DNA from: Lachnospiraceae bacterium NK4A144 | GTDB lineage: Bacteria > Bacillota > Clostridia > Lachnospirales > Lachnospiraceae | NCBI GenBank assembly: GCA_000424365.1 | Contig: AUJT01000013.1 | Coordinates: 47,052 to 111,051 of the forward strand | DNA: 64,000 nucleotides | Direction of reading: 5' to 3' | Shown here: in pieces, positions 8,701 through 17,109 of the stretch | Layout of the letters: each line of letters begins with the position of its first letter | Position numbering within the stretch: the stretch's first letter is position 1 | The notes under the pieces: generated by a model | Database searches by the model: none | Told to the model about the DNA's origin: nothing | The model's input: the letters and a program-made list of their open reading frames with translations, nothing else | Program-made: the position numbers and the translations under genes

Positions 8701-9312
8701 TTATACTCCAACCGGGATCGGATTATCTTCGCTTCCTTCACCGTTTTCGGTATTTTCGGAAAGAGCCTCGTACTCCGCCTGCTCGCGGAATCGCTCAACC
8801 TTTTCCGGATTAAGGCGCGGCAGATCTTCGAGAGACTGCACGCCAAAGACTCTTAAGAATTCTTCTGTTGTTCCAAAAAGGATTGGTCGTCCCGGAGCAT
8901 CCAGTCTGCCGAGTTCCTGGATCAGATTATACTCCAGGAGCTTATCAACCGCATGGCTGGAACTAACGCCTCTGATGTGCTCGATCTGCAGACGTGTAAC
9001 AGGCTGCTTATAAGCAACGATCGAAAGCGTCTCCAAAACCGAATCAGAAAGATGGTAGGTTCTCGGAGCATTTGCGACCTTTACGAGATAGTCATAAAGT
9101 TCTGTCTTTGTGCAAAGCTGCAGAGAATCTTCCAGATGGATCAGCATTACACCGCTGTCCTCTTTTGCATACTTCTTTTCCAGTTCCGCTGCAGCATCAT
9201 TCACTTCTTTTATTGATACACCTGCAACCTCGGCGAGTTTCTTTATCTCAACTGCCGAACCCAGAGTAAAAAGTATCGCTTCTATAATTGATTTCAGTTT
9301 CTTTTGTTCCAT
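8701..9312 (-). CDS. scpB: Segregation and condensation protein B
   Basis: 203 residues from the ATG at 9312 (AAGGA just upstream; a TTG six codons earlier is a weaker alternative). Tandem winged-helix domains are recognisable by IIEAILFTLGSAVEIKKLAEVAGVS and LETLSIVAYKQPVTRLQIEHIRGVSS. The family motif LGRLDAPGRPILFGTTEEFLRVFGV follows near residue 155. ScpB dimerises and binds ScpA to regulate the SMC condensin in chromosome segregation. It lies 32 bp after scpA. The C-terminal ~20 residues are an acidic tail. Confidence 0.96.
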   Translation of the reverse strand: MEQKKLKSIIEAILFTLGSAVEIKKLAEVAGVSIKEVNDAAAELEKKYAKEDSGVMLIHLEDSLQLCTKTELYDYLVKVANAPRTYHLSDSVLETLSIVAYKQPVTRLQIEHIRGVSSSHAVDKLLEYNLIQELGRLDAPGRPILFGTTEEFLRVFGVQSLEDLPRLNPEKVERFREQAEYEALSENTENGEGSEDNPIPVGV

Positions 9313-9344
9313 CTTTTCCTTCTGTTCCAATTCCTTTTATTTAG

Positions 9345-10088
9345 TCAGGCCGCCTTTCTGACTGTGATGATGATCTCGTCTCCGTCCTGCTCTGCATTAA
9401 GGTTCCCGTGTCTGATAAGTTCCAAAACGCTTAAGAATGTAACGATTATCGCTAATTTATCTTTACTGTCAGTTAAGAGTTCTCTAAAGCTGAATGAAGT
9501 TCTGCTCTCCGCATACTGACGGATCTCTTCTGTACGATCCTCAAGGCTGATCTCTTCCTTTTCGATCTTTCCAAACTTAGATCTTATAGGGTCGATCTTG
9601 TCTTCCTGACGCTTCATGGTTTCATGAAAGATACGGCTCAGAGCCGCAAGCGTCGTTCCGTTGAGCAGTACTTCATAATCAACCGGGGGTTTTACATTTT
9701 TCAGTTCCTCCGGCATGGTCGCAGGCTTAAAAAGCGAATGTGCCGCATCCTGCTGCATGTCCTTTAATTCATAGGACATATATTTGTAGATCTTGTACTC
9801 CAAAAGCTGCTGGACAAGTTCAGATCTCGGATCGACTTCTTCACCTTCCTCATTTACTTCTTTCGGAAGCAGCATCTTGCACTTAATATCGAGAAGTGTA
9901 GATGCCATGACAAGAAATTCGCTCATGATGTCCATATCCGCCTTACGCATGGTATCCAGATATTCAAGATACTGCTGTGTTATGAGCGAGATCGGGATAT
10001 CGTATATATCAACTTTATTCTTGTCGATCAGGTGAAGGAGCAGATCCAGCGGTCCTTCAAACACCTCAAGTTTTACCTCAAGCGCCAT
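9345..10088 (-). CDS. scpA: Segregation and condensation protein A (kleisin of SMC complex)
   Basis: 247 residues, typical length. It starts ALEVKLEVFEGPLDLLLHLIDKNKVDIYDIPISLITQQYLEYL, the ScpA N-terminal helical domain that contacts the SMC neck. The C-terminal winged helix (LLTDSKDKLAIIVTFLSVLELIRHGNLNAEQD...IIIT) contacts the SMC head. GAGG lies upstream of the ATG. Its start overlaps the end of a small acidic gene by 11 bp, so the two are translationally coupled. Confidence 0.96.
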   Translation of the reverse strand: MALEVKLEVFEGPLDLLLHLIDKNKVDIYDIPISLITQQYLEYLDTMRKADMDIMSEFLVMASTLLDIKCKMLLPKEVNEEGEEVDPRSELVQQLLEYKIYKYMSYELKDMQQDAAHSLFKPATMPEELKNVKPPVDYEVLLNGTTLAALSRIFHETMKRQEDKIDPIRSKFGKIEKEEISLEDRTEEIRQYAESRTSFSFRELLTDSKDKLAIIVTFLSVLELIRHGNLNAEQDGDEIIITVRKAA

Positions 10089-10371
10089 TTATTACCTCTC
10101 TATCATCCCAGTCTGTATCCGCGTCTTGTGAGTTGTCAAAATCAATCTTCAGATCAAAATCATCATCTGCCGGTATATCTATATCAAAGTCATCCTCTGC
10201 CTTTGTTACAAGCTCAACCGGCTTTTTCTTCGCCATTTCAGAAATACGGGATTCTGTCCTCATATTTCTGTGCAGGACAAAATCTTCCGGAAGGGTTCTC
10301 CTTCTTGAAAAGCCCTTTTTTTCCGGTTCCGACTGAATCTCAGTCTCCTCATATTTCATAGAAAGGTTCAT
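10078..10371 (-). CDS. Small acidic hypothetical protein coupled to scpA
   Basis: 97 residues; family not recognised. The N-terminal half is basic (KKGFSRRRTLPEDFVLHRNMR). The C-terminal half is very acidic (EDDFDIDIPADDDFDLKIDFDNSQDADTDWDD). It looks largely unstructured with no membrane segment. It overlaps the scpA start by 11 bp, a conserved-operon type of arrangement suggesting co-expression with the condensin loader. Start choice is uncertain: the nearest GGAGG lies about 13 bp upstream of this ATG. Confidence 0.6.
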   Translation of the reverse strand: MNLSMKYEETEIQSEPEKKGFSRRRTLPEDFVLHRNMRTESRISEMAKKKPVELVTKAEDDFDIDIPADDDFDLKIDFDNSQDADTDWDDREVINGA

Positions 10372-10430
10372 GTTTAACGTATATCCTCCACATGCCGGTT
10401 CCTAACACAAAAGTCTGACACCGGCACTTT

Positions 10431-10913
10431 TTAATTTTTCTGAAAAATATTCTCTATATTGAATCCGAATATTGTCGTTCTGAATCCATTATAGATATCC
10501 TCGTAGGGAGCTGCACTGATCTGTGACTTAGGGAATGCAGCCCTCCACTGTCCGGTAACAGTATCCGCAAAGATCCTGTCATCATCCGGGTGTCCGTTTG
10601 ATAAAAGAGACGGAAGCACGTAGAAAACCATCATGCACTGCATATCCATGAGCTTTGTGGATTTCTTGAACATTCCCGCCTTGTCATATTCATTTTTCGC
10701 ATAAGAGATCAGCGCAAGCGCAGCGCTCTGCATTTCTTCATCCTTATCAGCTGAATCATACATTGCTACTATCTCTTTATTAACTTCTTCTGTACGATTG
10801 CGATACTCGTTAAAAAAGTCCTCATAGTACTTTTTCTTAAAGTTACGCATACCCTCTTTAAAATCAATCTTTGTTAAAAGCTGCGGTATGATCTTTTCAA
10901 GTCTCTCAGACAT
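10431..10913 (-). CDS. Conserved-looking helical hypothetical protein
   Basis: 160 residues, no recognised domain, mostly helical, soluble. It has a clear ribosome site (GGAGGGG before the ATG at 10913). It lies between the YebC gene and the acidic scpA-coupled gene. A GCCGGT/ACCGGC hairpin without a T-run sits in the 59-bp gap downstream. No catalytic motif is visible and no function is proposed. Confidence 0.65.
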   Translation of the reverse strand: MSERLEKIIPQLLTKIDFKEGMRNFKKKYYEDFFNEYRNRTEEVNKEIVAMYDSADKDEEMQSAALALISYAKNEYDKAGMFKKSTKLMDMQCMMVFYVLPSLLSNGHPDDDRIFADTVTGQWRAAFPKSQISAAPYEDIYNGFRTTIFGFNIENIFQKN

Positions 10914-10945
10914 CCCGGCCCCTCCATATCGCTTTTCTTATAGTC

Positions 10946-11674
10946 TTATTCGTTCCAGTTGTGATATACAGCCTGAACGTCATCATCCTCATCAAGAAGA
11001 TCAAGGATTCTCTGGATCTTTGTGATGGAATCCTCATCTGTTACATCAACATAGTTCTGCGGAATCTTTGTAACTTCTGCTGAAACCATGGGAACGCCAG
11101 CTTCCTTAAGAGCCTTCTCAACTTCCTCAAATGCATCAGGGGAAGTAAGGATCTCAAAGCTGTCATCCTCTTCGTTGAAATCATCAGCACCTGCATCAAG
11201 AGCTGTCATCATGAGGTCATCTGCTGATCCCTCGTACTCTTCCTTATCTACGATGATCTGTCCCTTATCATCGAACATGAAGGATACGCAGCCCTGTGTT
11301 CCAAGGTTTCCGCTTCCCTTTGTGAATGCGGAACGAACATTTGCTGCTGTACGGTTCTTATTATCTGTCAGGCAGTTTACGATGATAGCTGTACCTGCAG
11401 GGCCATAACCCTCATATGTGCAGTACTCGTAGTTTACGCTTGCGCCTTCACCGGATGCCTTCTTGATACCACGCTCGATAGTATCGTTCGGCATGTTGGA
11501 AGCCTTTGCCTTTGCAATAACCTGTGCAAGCTTAAAGTTGTTGTTCGGATCCGGACCGCCTTCCTTTACGGCAACTGCGATCTCACGACCGATAATGGTG
11601 AAAATCTTTCCCTTTGCAGCATCGTTCTTCTCTTTCTTATGCTTGATGTTTGCAAATTTTGAATGTCCTGACAT
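10946..11674 (-). CDS. yebC: YebC/PmpR family protein (translation-associated or DNA-binding regulator)
   Basis: 242 residues, normal for the family. It opens with the hallmark SGHSKFANIKHKKEKNDAAKGKIFTIIGREI. It continues GGPDPNNNFKLAQVIAKAKASNMPNDTIERGIKKASGE and YEGYGPAGTAIIVNCLTDNKNRTAANVRSAFTKGSGNLG, all family signatures. The start has AAGGAG 9 bp upstream. Family members have been described as transcriptional regulators and, more recently, as factors relieving ribosome stalling; which applies here cannot be read from the sequence. Confidence 0.96.
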   Translation of the reverse strand: MSGHSKFANIKHKKEKNDAAKGKIFTIIGREIAVAVKEGGPDPNNNFKLAQVIAKAKASNMPNDTIERGIKKASGEGASVNYEYCTYEGYGPAGTAIIVNCLTDNKNRTAANVRSAFTKGSGNLGTQGCVSFMFDDKGQIIVDKEEYEGSADDLMMTALDAGADDFNEEDDSFEILTSPDAFEEVEKALKEAGVPMVSAEVTKIPQNYVDVTDEDSITKIQRILDLLDEDDDVQAVYHNWNE

Positions 11675-11728
11675 AATAAATCTCCTTTTGTTTCATAGCT
11701 GTAACTATCAGTCTTATAACGATCTGAT

Positions 11729-12616
11729 CTACAGATTTTTTCTTTCTGAATTTTTTGAATGAGTTCCGGGTGCCCCGGGTCCAGGGTCAACCGGCTCCGC
11801 CTCCTCTTTCGGAAGCCGGGTGCATCTAACAGACTGGATCACACGTCCCTTTACATAGGCGATCCTGAATCTGTAACCTGCAAATTCTGTCTCGAAGTCT
11901 TCGCCTGTCTTGGGCACGTGCCCTAATCTGTCTGTCATAAAGCCGTTAAGGGTCTCATAACCGTCATCCGGAAACTCTATCCCAAGCTTTTCTCCTACTT
12001 CTTCAAGCGGAGCAAGACCTGCACAGATAAACGTATCATCTCTCTGGAGCCTTATCTGTGTTTCCTCGTTGTCATGCTCATCCTGAATATTTCCGACGAT
12101 TTCTTCCAAAATGTCTTCCATGCAGACAATACCTGTAGCCTGTCCGTATTCATCGACCACGACTACCATGTGTATCTTTTTCTGCTGCATCGTCCGGAAA
12201 AGAGAATCGATCTTACGTGTCTCCGGGATAAAATGAGCTTCCATCAGGAGACCATCTATCTCTCTTAAGGTCTTTTGGCGATTTTCCTGATGAACATTGG
12301 CTTTCATCGCATCCTTAAAATGCAGGATACCGATTATATTGTCCACATTATCCTCATACACCGGATAGCGGGAAATATTTCCGTCCAACATAATATCGAC
12401 AGTCTCACTAAGCGTAAGGCTGTCTTCTAGACCTATGATATTCTCACGGTGTGTCATGATATCCTGAGCTTCTTTATCTCCGAAGTCCAGGATCTTGGTG
12501 ATCATCTCTGCTTCCGACGCTTCAATGACACCACTCTCATGACCCTCATTCACCATGGAAATGATCTGATCTTCATTCAGTTTTTCTTTTTTGAATAGTT
12601 TTTTTAGTGATAACAT
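11729..12616 (-). CDS. CBS-pair CorC/HlyC-domain protein (hemolysin C / TlyC-like)
   Basis: 295 residues and soluble: there is no N-terminal DUF21 membrane domain. Two CBS motifs span ~residues 55-180 (IMTHRENIIGLEDSLTLSETVDIML and RKIDSLFRTMQQKKIHMVVVVDEYGQATGIVCMEDILEEIVG). A C-terminal CorC/HlyC domain follows (GLAPLEEVGEKLGIEFPDDGYETLNGFMTDRLGHVPKTGEDFE). Related proteins take part in Mg/Co homeostasis; the hemolysin name is historical. No strong ribosome site is seen upstream of the chosen ATG. Confidence 0.9.
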   Translation of the reverse strand: MLSLKKLFKKEKLNEDQIISMVNEGHESGVIEASEAEMITKILDFGDKEAQDIMTHRENIIGLEDSLTLSETVDIMLDGNISRYPVYEDNVDNIIGILHFKDAMKANVHQENRQKTLREIDGLLMEAHFIPETRKIDSLFRTMQQKKIHMVVVVDEYGQATGIVCMEDILEEIVGNIQDEHDNEETQIRLQRDDTFICAGLAPLEEVGEKLGIEFPDDGYETLNGFMTDRLGHVPKTGEDFETEFAGYRFRIAYVKGRVIQSVRCTRLPKEEAEPVDPGPGAPGTHSKNSERKNL

Positions 12617-12673
12617 ATACCGCTGTTTTAATTATGCTGATCGACAAAGAATCCGACTTTCCAACGGAATTTC

Positions 12674-13900
12674 TTATAAGTCAAAAAAGTCTCTTACCGA
12701 AGCCACTTCGCCGTTTTTCAAAAAGATACGCGGGATGCGTCTGCCAAGATCACAGACAAGTTCATAGTTGAAACGTCCCGAAAGATCTCCAAGAACTTCC
12801 GCGGTTATTTCTTCATCTCCGTCACGGCCTATCAGTGTTACCTGATCGCCTTCTTCCGCCTCAGGAATATCGGAAATATCTACCATAAACTGATCCATGC
12901 AGACTCTTCCGAGTATTTTTGCCTTTTTGCCTCTGATCAGTACCCAGCCTTTATTTGAGAGAGATCTCGGATAACCGTCACCGTAACCGACCGGAATCGT
13001 CGCTATACGCATACGACTGTCAGCAGTAAAAGTTCCTCCATAGCTCACTGACTCTCCAGGCTCAATGTATTTAATATAAACGATATGACTTTTAAGTTCA
13101 AGTACAGGGCGCAAAGGTACTCTGTCAAAGGATACGTCAGTACTCGGAAGCAGTCCGTAAAGCGTGATTCCGGCACGGACCATATCCATATTTGCTTTTT
13201 TATACAAAATCAGACCTGCAGAATTTGAACAATGGTGGATCTTGAAATCAACGCCATTTTCTTTAAGAAGATCAATATAATCAGAAAATTTCTTTATCTG
13301 CGTATCTGTCGGATCTTCTCCCCGCATATCTGCCTTTGCGAAATGAGTAAAAATACCCTCGCAATCAACGTTAGGAAGAGAACTGATCTTTTTTACAAGC
13401 TCAACAGAACTCTCATCCGGTCTGACTCCGATACGGCTCATAGCTGTATCTACTGCCAGATGAATATGGATTTCTTTTCCCTGCTTTACAGCCTCTGCTG
13501 AAAGTGCCTCTGCCTGATCTGGTCTGAACACCGCCGGACGGATGTCATCCTTCACAAGGTCTGCATATGTCTCAGGAAATGTATAGCCGAGGATAAGAAT
13601 GGGCTTTTTAATGTTGAAATGCCTAAGCTCCATTGCTTCCTCGGCCGTAGCCACTGCGTATCCCCACAGATAATCAAGTTTTTCCGCTTCTTTCGCTATC
13701 TCTACAGCACCGTGGCCATAACCGTTAGTCTTGACCACCGCCAGCATCTTTGTCTCGGGTTTCAGTCCTTCATGCATGCTTTCAAGGTTAAAATGAATTG
13801 CATCCAGATCAATGTACGCTGCCACACGTTCGTATTTTTTCAAATGTCTCACACATTCCGGAGCTCGTGCTCCATTTTTTAGTTTTAAGTCAACAACCAC
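12674..13900 (-). CDS. alr: Alanine racemase
   Basis: PLP-dependent enzyme interconverting L- and D-alanine for peptidoglycan. The PLP lysine lies in MLAVVKTNGYGHGA (K57 in this frame) and the catalytic tyrosine in ESVSYGGTF. PVGYGDGYPRSLSNKGWVLIRGKKAKILGRVCMDQFMVDIS is also conserved. The listed start is a GTG only 6 bp after the stop of nnr and has no clear ribosome site. The family normally begins near AAYIDLDAIHFNLE, so the first ~20 residues may not be translated; an internal GTG is an alternative. It lies in the rex-scpB gene run. Confidence 0.94.
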   Translation of the reverse strand: MVVDLKLKNGARAPECVRHLKKYERVAAYIDLDAIHFNLESMHEGLKPETKMLAVVKTNGYGHGAVEIAKEAEKLDYLWGYAVATAEEAMELRHFNIKKPILILGYTFPETYADLVKDDIRPAVFRPDQAEALSAEAVKQGKEIHIHLAVDTAMSRIGVRPDESSVELVKKISSLPNVDCEGIFTHFAKADMRGEDPTDTQIKKFSDYIDLLKENGVDFKIHHCSNSAGLILYKKANMDMVRAGITLYGLLPSTDVSFDRVPLRPVLELKSHIVYIKYIEPGESVSYGGTFTADSRMRIATIPVGYGDGYPRSLSNKGWVLIRGKKAKILGRVCMDQFMVDISDIPEAEEGDQVTLIGRDGDEEITAEVLGDLSGRFNYELVCDLGRRIPRIFLKNGEVASVRDFFDL

Positions 13901-13906
13901 TATGTT

Positions 13907-15436
13907 TCAACATATGGCATCTATTATATCACCTGCAAGCAATCCGTGGCAGCCAAATTCTTTTGCTCCTTTGTCTCCTGCCTTTCCATGAAGAGCCACT
14001 CCGAGGGATGCTGCCTTTTCAGGGCTCACTCCCTGTGCGATGAGAGATACTATTATCCCCGTCAGAACATCGCCGCTTCCGGCTGTTGCGAGACCATTAT
14101 TTCCGTTTCGATTTACCACAGCTGTGCCGTCTTTCAAGGCAGTTACAGTTCTTGAATCCTTGAGGACACAAGTTAAGCCGTGTTTCTTTGCAAATGATCC
14201 GGCTGTTCCGATGAGATCATCTTTTACTTCCGGGATTGATAGTCCTGTAAGTCTGCTCATTTCACCCACATGAGGTGTTATGACCTTCTCCGAGGATCCT
14301 GTTTTTAACAGTTCTTTATTTTTAGAAATGATATTCAGCGCATCAGCATCAAGAACTACAGGACGTTCCACACACTCACTTAGAGCAGTTTCAAGAATTT
14401 CTGCTGCATCCTCGCTCGTTCCGAGTCCCGGACCTATTGCCAGTGCAGTACTCCACTTTATAGCATCTGCCAACGCTCGCTTAGTCTCGTCACTGTCATT
14501 TTCTTTCCATACGGTAACCAGCGCTTCCGGAACTGTACTCTGAATAACTGTCCTGTTATTTTCGTGAGCAAACACCCTCACCATGCCGCAACCTGTTTTC
14601 AGCGCAGCTCTCGCCGCCAATACCGCTGCCCCCGCAATATCACGAGAACCTGCGATAAGCAGCACTTTTCCGTATGTTCCCTTATTTGAGTCGCTTTTTC
14701 TGTCCGGCAGACGTATCTCATGCTCCTCGTAGGAAGAAAGCTTTGGTTCTGCACAAAGCGATCTCTCTGTGATGCCTATCTCTGCTGTTACGAGCTTACC
14801 TGCATAAAGAGTCCCCGGCAGCATTATCTCACCAACCTTAGGGAAAGCACACGCCACAGTCATATCTGCCCTGACAGCTGTTCCCATGACTTTTCCAGTA
14901 TCTGCATCTATACCGCTCGGTATATCGACAGATATCACGTAAGAGCCCCGCTCCCTCAACTCGTTTATGGAGTCAATCGCCTTTGCATATATCCCACCGA
15001 CATCGCGCGAAAGAGAAACGCCAAATACCGCGTCGATCACCACTGCGTAATCCCTGTCCGGAACTGCATCCGCGATTCTCACCTCCGGCGCAAACGCTTT
15101 CACCGAAAGAATCTGTTCTTTTTCTAATGGTGAAGTCTTCTCTTCGCCGCCAACAAGCACAAAATCAACAGTGAATCCCCGCTCCATAAGTATCCTTCCT
15201 ACTACAAAGCCGTCTCCACCGTTATTTCCGGGGCCTGATACTACGAGAGTCCTGTTATTCCTGCTGTTATTCCTGCTGTTTTTCCGCTGTTCTTTTACCT
15301 GCGCCAGAATCTTCTCTGCTTCATCTGCGATCTTCAGACCTGCACGTTCCATTAAAACAGCCGACGGAACATGCATCTCATCGGATGTCTTTCTGTCGGC
15401 CATCATCATTTCGTCTTTTGAAAGTATGTACTGCAT
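13907..15436 (-). CDS. nnr: Bifunctional NAD(P)H-hydrate epimerase/dehydratase
   Basis: 509 residues from the ATG at 15436 (AGGG upstream), the normal length for the fused enzyme. A frame open to 15646 runs back through the upstream gene and is rejected. The N-terminal epimerase half contains VVSGPGNNGGDGFVVGRILMERG and IDAVFGVSLSRDVGG...VISVDIPSGIDADTG. The C-terminal ADP/ATP-dependent dehydratase half contains GKVLLIAGSRDIAGAAVLAARAALKTGCGMVRV, AIGPGLG, PVVLDADALN, ITPHVGEMSRL and NGLATAGSGDVLTGII. It repairs damaged NADHX/NADPHX in the cytosol. Confidence 0.96.
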   Translation of the reverse strand: MQYILSKDEMMMADRKTSDEMHVPSAVLMERAGLKIADEAEKILAQVKEQRKNSRNNSRNNRTLVVSGPGNNGGDGFVVGRILMERGFTVDFVLVGGEEKTSPLEKEQILSVKAFAPEVRIADAVPDRDYAVVIDAVFGVSLSRDVGGIYAKAIDSINELRERGSYVISVDIPSGIDADTGKVMGTAVRADMTVACAFPKVGEIMLPGTLYAGKLVTAEIGITERSLCAEPKLSSYEEHEIRLPDRKSDSNKGTYGKVLLIAGSRDIAGAAVLAARAALKTGCGMVRVFAHENNRTVIQSTVPEALVTVWKENDSDETKRALADAIKWSTALAIGPGLGTSEDAAEILETALSECVERPVVLDADALNIISKNKELLKTGSSEKVITPHVGEMSRLTGLSIPEVKDDLIGTAGSFAKKHGLTCVLKDSRTVTALKDGTAVVNRNGNNGLATAGSGDVLTGIIVSLIAQGVSPEKAASLGVALHGKAGDKGAKEFGCHGLLAGDIIDAIC

Positions 15437-15452
15437 AATCGCGTCCCTACTT

Positions 15453-16220
15453 TTAATCAGGTTTATCTGTGGTTGTTTTAGATTCTTCCTTTTTTTCCGT
15501 TCCGTCTTTAGCGTCGTTTTTCTCCGCTTCATTCTCTCCGGCTTCTTTGATCTCCTTAGCAATCTGGCGGGCTTTTTCTTCCCTTTTTGCTTCCATTCTC
15601 GCAATGATCTCCAGACGCTCTGCCTCGATATCATAATGAATATCAAAAAGATCTACAACCGACGGACCAAAAATACCCTGCATATACGAATAGAGCTCTA
15701 CATTTACAAGCTCCATGTGCTGCTTTTCGAGGATCTTGCGCTTAAGCTCAACCCTCATCTCCTTTATCCAGGCACCTATAACCTCGATATCCCGTGTATT
15801 ATCCTTTATCAGATCATAACTCTGCTTCATGGTATGAAGCATCAGTTCTTTATTAACCTCGTCGATCATCTTTGGAAGATCCTTCATCTCATCATAGTAC
15901 TCTTCCAATCTCTCATTGATCTCATTTATCAGGCGGCTGCTTTCTTCGAGTTTTTTCTCTGCCAGCTTATCCGCGCCATTCTCAGTCCCGTTCTTATTCT
16001 TCATAATTTCGGACATGAGATTATTCTTGATCTTTTTTAGATCTTTTTCCTCGGTCGTAATCTTTCCCTGACGCTTTATAAGATCATTCAGTTCATCCTG
16101 AAGGCGGCGCATCTCCTTCGTTTCTCCAATTTCCTGGAGAAGCCTGTGCCACTTATTGTCGAGTGTCAGTGTCGGGATCCTGTTTTTCGACACCGCCTCC
16201 TTAAACTGATCCTCTGCCAT
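15453..16220 (-). CDS. Coiled-coil hypothetical protein between rex and nnr
   Basis: 255 residues, highly charged and predicted almost wholly helical, with heptad-rich coiled coils at ~residues 30-130 (MRRLQDELNDLIKRQGKITTEEKDLKKIKNNLMSEI...LEESSRLINEINERLEEYYDEM). A Lys/Glu/Asp-rich C-terminal tail follows. There is no signal peptide, membrane segment or enzymatic motif. The start lies 5 bp after the rex stop with GAGGATGA upstream, so it is almost certainly co-transcribed with rex. Function not recognised. Confidence 0.75.
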   Translation of the reverse strand: MAEDQFKEAVSKNRIPTLTLDNKWHRLLQEIGETKEMRRLQDELNDLIKRQGKITTEEKDLKKIKNNLMSEIMKNKNGTENGADKLAEKKLEESSRLINEINERLEEYYDEMKDLPKMIDEVNKELMLHTMKQSYDLIKDNTRDIEVIGAWIKEMRVELKRKILEKQHMELVNVELYSYMQGIFGPSVVDLFDIHYDIEAERLEIIARMEAKREEKARQIAKEIKEAGENEAEKNDAKDGTEKKEESKTTTDKPD

Positions 16221-16225
16221 TACGC

Positions 16226-16882
16226 TCAGTCATCCTCCCAGATTCCGTGCTCGCTGTTATAAACATTGATATTGTACGAAAGTCTCATGAGGCTTTCGGA
16301 AAGGTGTACGCTCTCTACAATTACATCATCCGGAACATCCAGATCAATATGTGAGAAATTCCATATCGCACGCACACCACAGTCTACAAGAGTCTTTGCG
16401 ATCGCTACTGCTGCAGTCTTAGGTATAGCTATTACACCTATGTCTATATTATTTTCTTTAATAAACGCAGGCATCTCCTCTATCGGCATGATAGGTATGT
16501 CTCTAATGGTATCTCCGATCACCTCAGGAGAAATATCAAAGATTCCCTTCATGATGAATCCGCGCTTTTCAAAATTTACGTAACCCGCCAGCGCACGTCC
16601 CAGATTTCCTGCTCCGATAAGTACCAGGCTGTGAGTATGATTCAGTCCGAGGATTTTTCCTATCTCATCATAGAGAAAGCTGACATTATACCCATATCCC
16701 TGTTGCCCGAAACCACCGAAATTATTTAGATCCTGACGTATCTGTGATGCTGTTACGTGCATTATTTCGGATAGTTCCTGTGAGGAGATCTTTTCGATCC
16801 CGTCATCTTTTAATTCTCCCAGGTATCTAAAGTATCTTGGTAGACGCCGAATTACCGCCCTTGATATCTGCTTGTCTGTCAC
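16226..16882 (-). CDS. rex: Redox-sensing transcriptional repressor Rex
   Basis: 218 residues. The winged HTH is at residues ~1-80 (RRLPRYFRYLGELKDDGIEKISSQELSEIMHVTASQIRQDLNNFGGFGQQGYGYNV). The Rossmann NAD(H)-binding domain has LVLIGAGNLGRALAGYVNFEKRGFIMKGIFDI. Rex represses fermentation and respiration genes and is released by NADH. The start is GTG with AGGACAGTAAA upstream. A Rex-type palindrome overlaps its own promoter (17025-17053), indicating autoregulation. It is the first gene of a long co-directional run. Confidence 0.97.
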   Translation of the reverse strand: MTDKQISRAVIRRLPRYFRYLGELKDDGIEKISSQELSEIMHVTASQIRQDLNNFGGFGQQGYGYNVSFLYDEIGKILGLNHTHSLVLIGAGNLGRALAGYVNFEKRGFIMKGIFDISPEVIGDTIRDIPIMPIEEMPAFIKENNIDIGVIAIPKTAAVAIAKTLVDCGVRAIWNFSHIDLDVPDDVIVESVHLSESLMRLSYNINVYNSEHGIWEDD

Positions 16883-17024
16883 TTTACTGTCCTGCTTTCG
16901 ATTTTTAGTTTTTTCGACACTTCTCCGGCTTTTATTAGCCGGCGATATGTGCTATTATTTTTTCTGTCTGTCTTTAACCATACACAATGACTTCTTATGA
17001 TAAGTCACTGCTCATTCTTAATCA

Positions 17025-17053
17025 AGTATAATGAATTGTTAATTAATAGTCAA
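17025..17053 (-). promoter_or_regulatory. rex promoter with overlapping Rex operator
   Basis: On the minus strand a -35 TTGACT (17048-17053) is separated by exactly 17 bp from a -10 TATACT (17025-17030). The 18-mer TTGACTATTAATTAACAA covers the -35 and most of the spacer. It matches the clostridial Rex pattern TTGTTAA-n4-TTAACAA in 4 of 7 positions in the half at the -35 and 7 of 7 in the distal half. The geometry fits classical repression by promoter occlusion. It also lies at the front edge of the divergent ABC-F gene. Confidence 0.7.
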
Positions 17054-17109
17054 TCGATGTAATGTTCAAAAAATAATGACATTAATCGAAAAGGAAAAAG
17101 GATCTAACT

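Noticed and set aside
15437..15646. N-terminal extension of nnr rich in Lys/Arg
   Set aside because: It lies inside the upstream coiled-coil gene in another frame; homologous Nnr proteins begin at the ATG at 15436.
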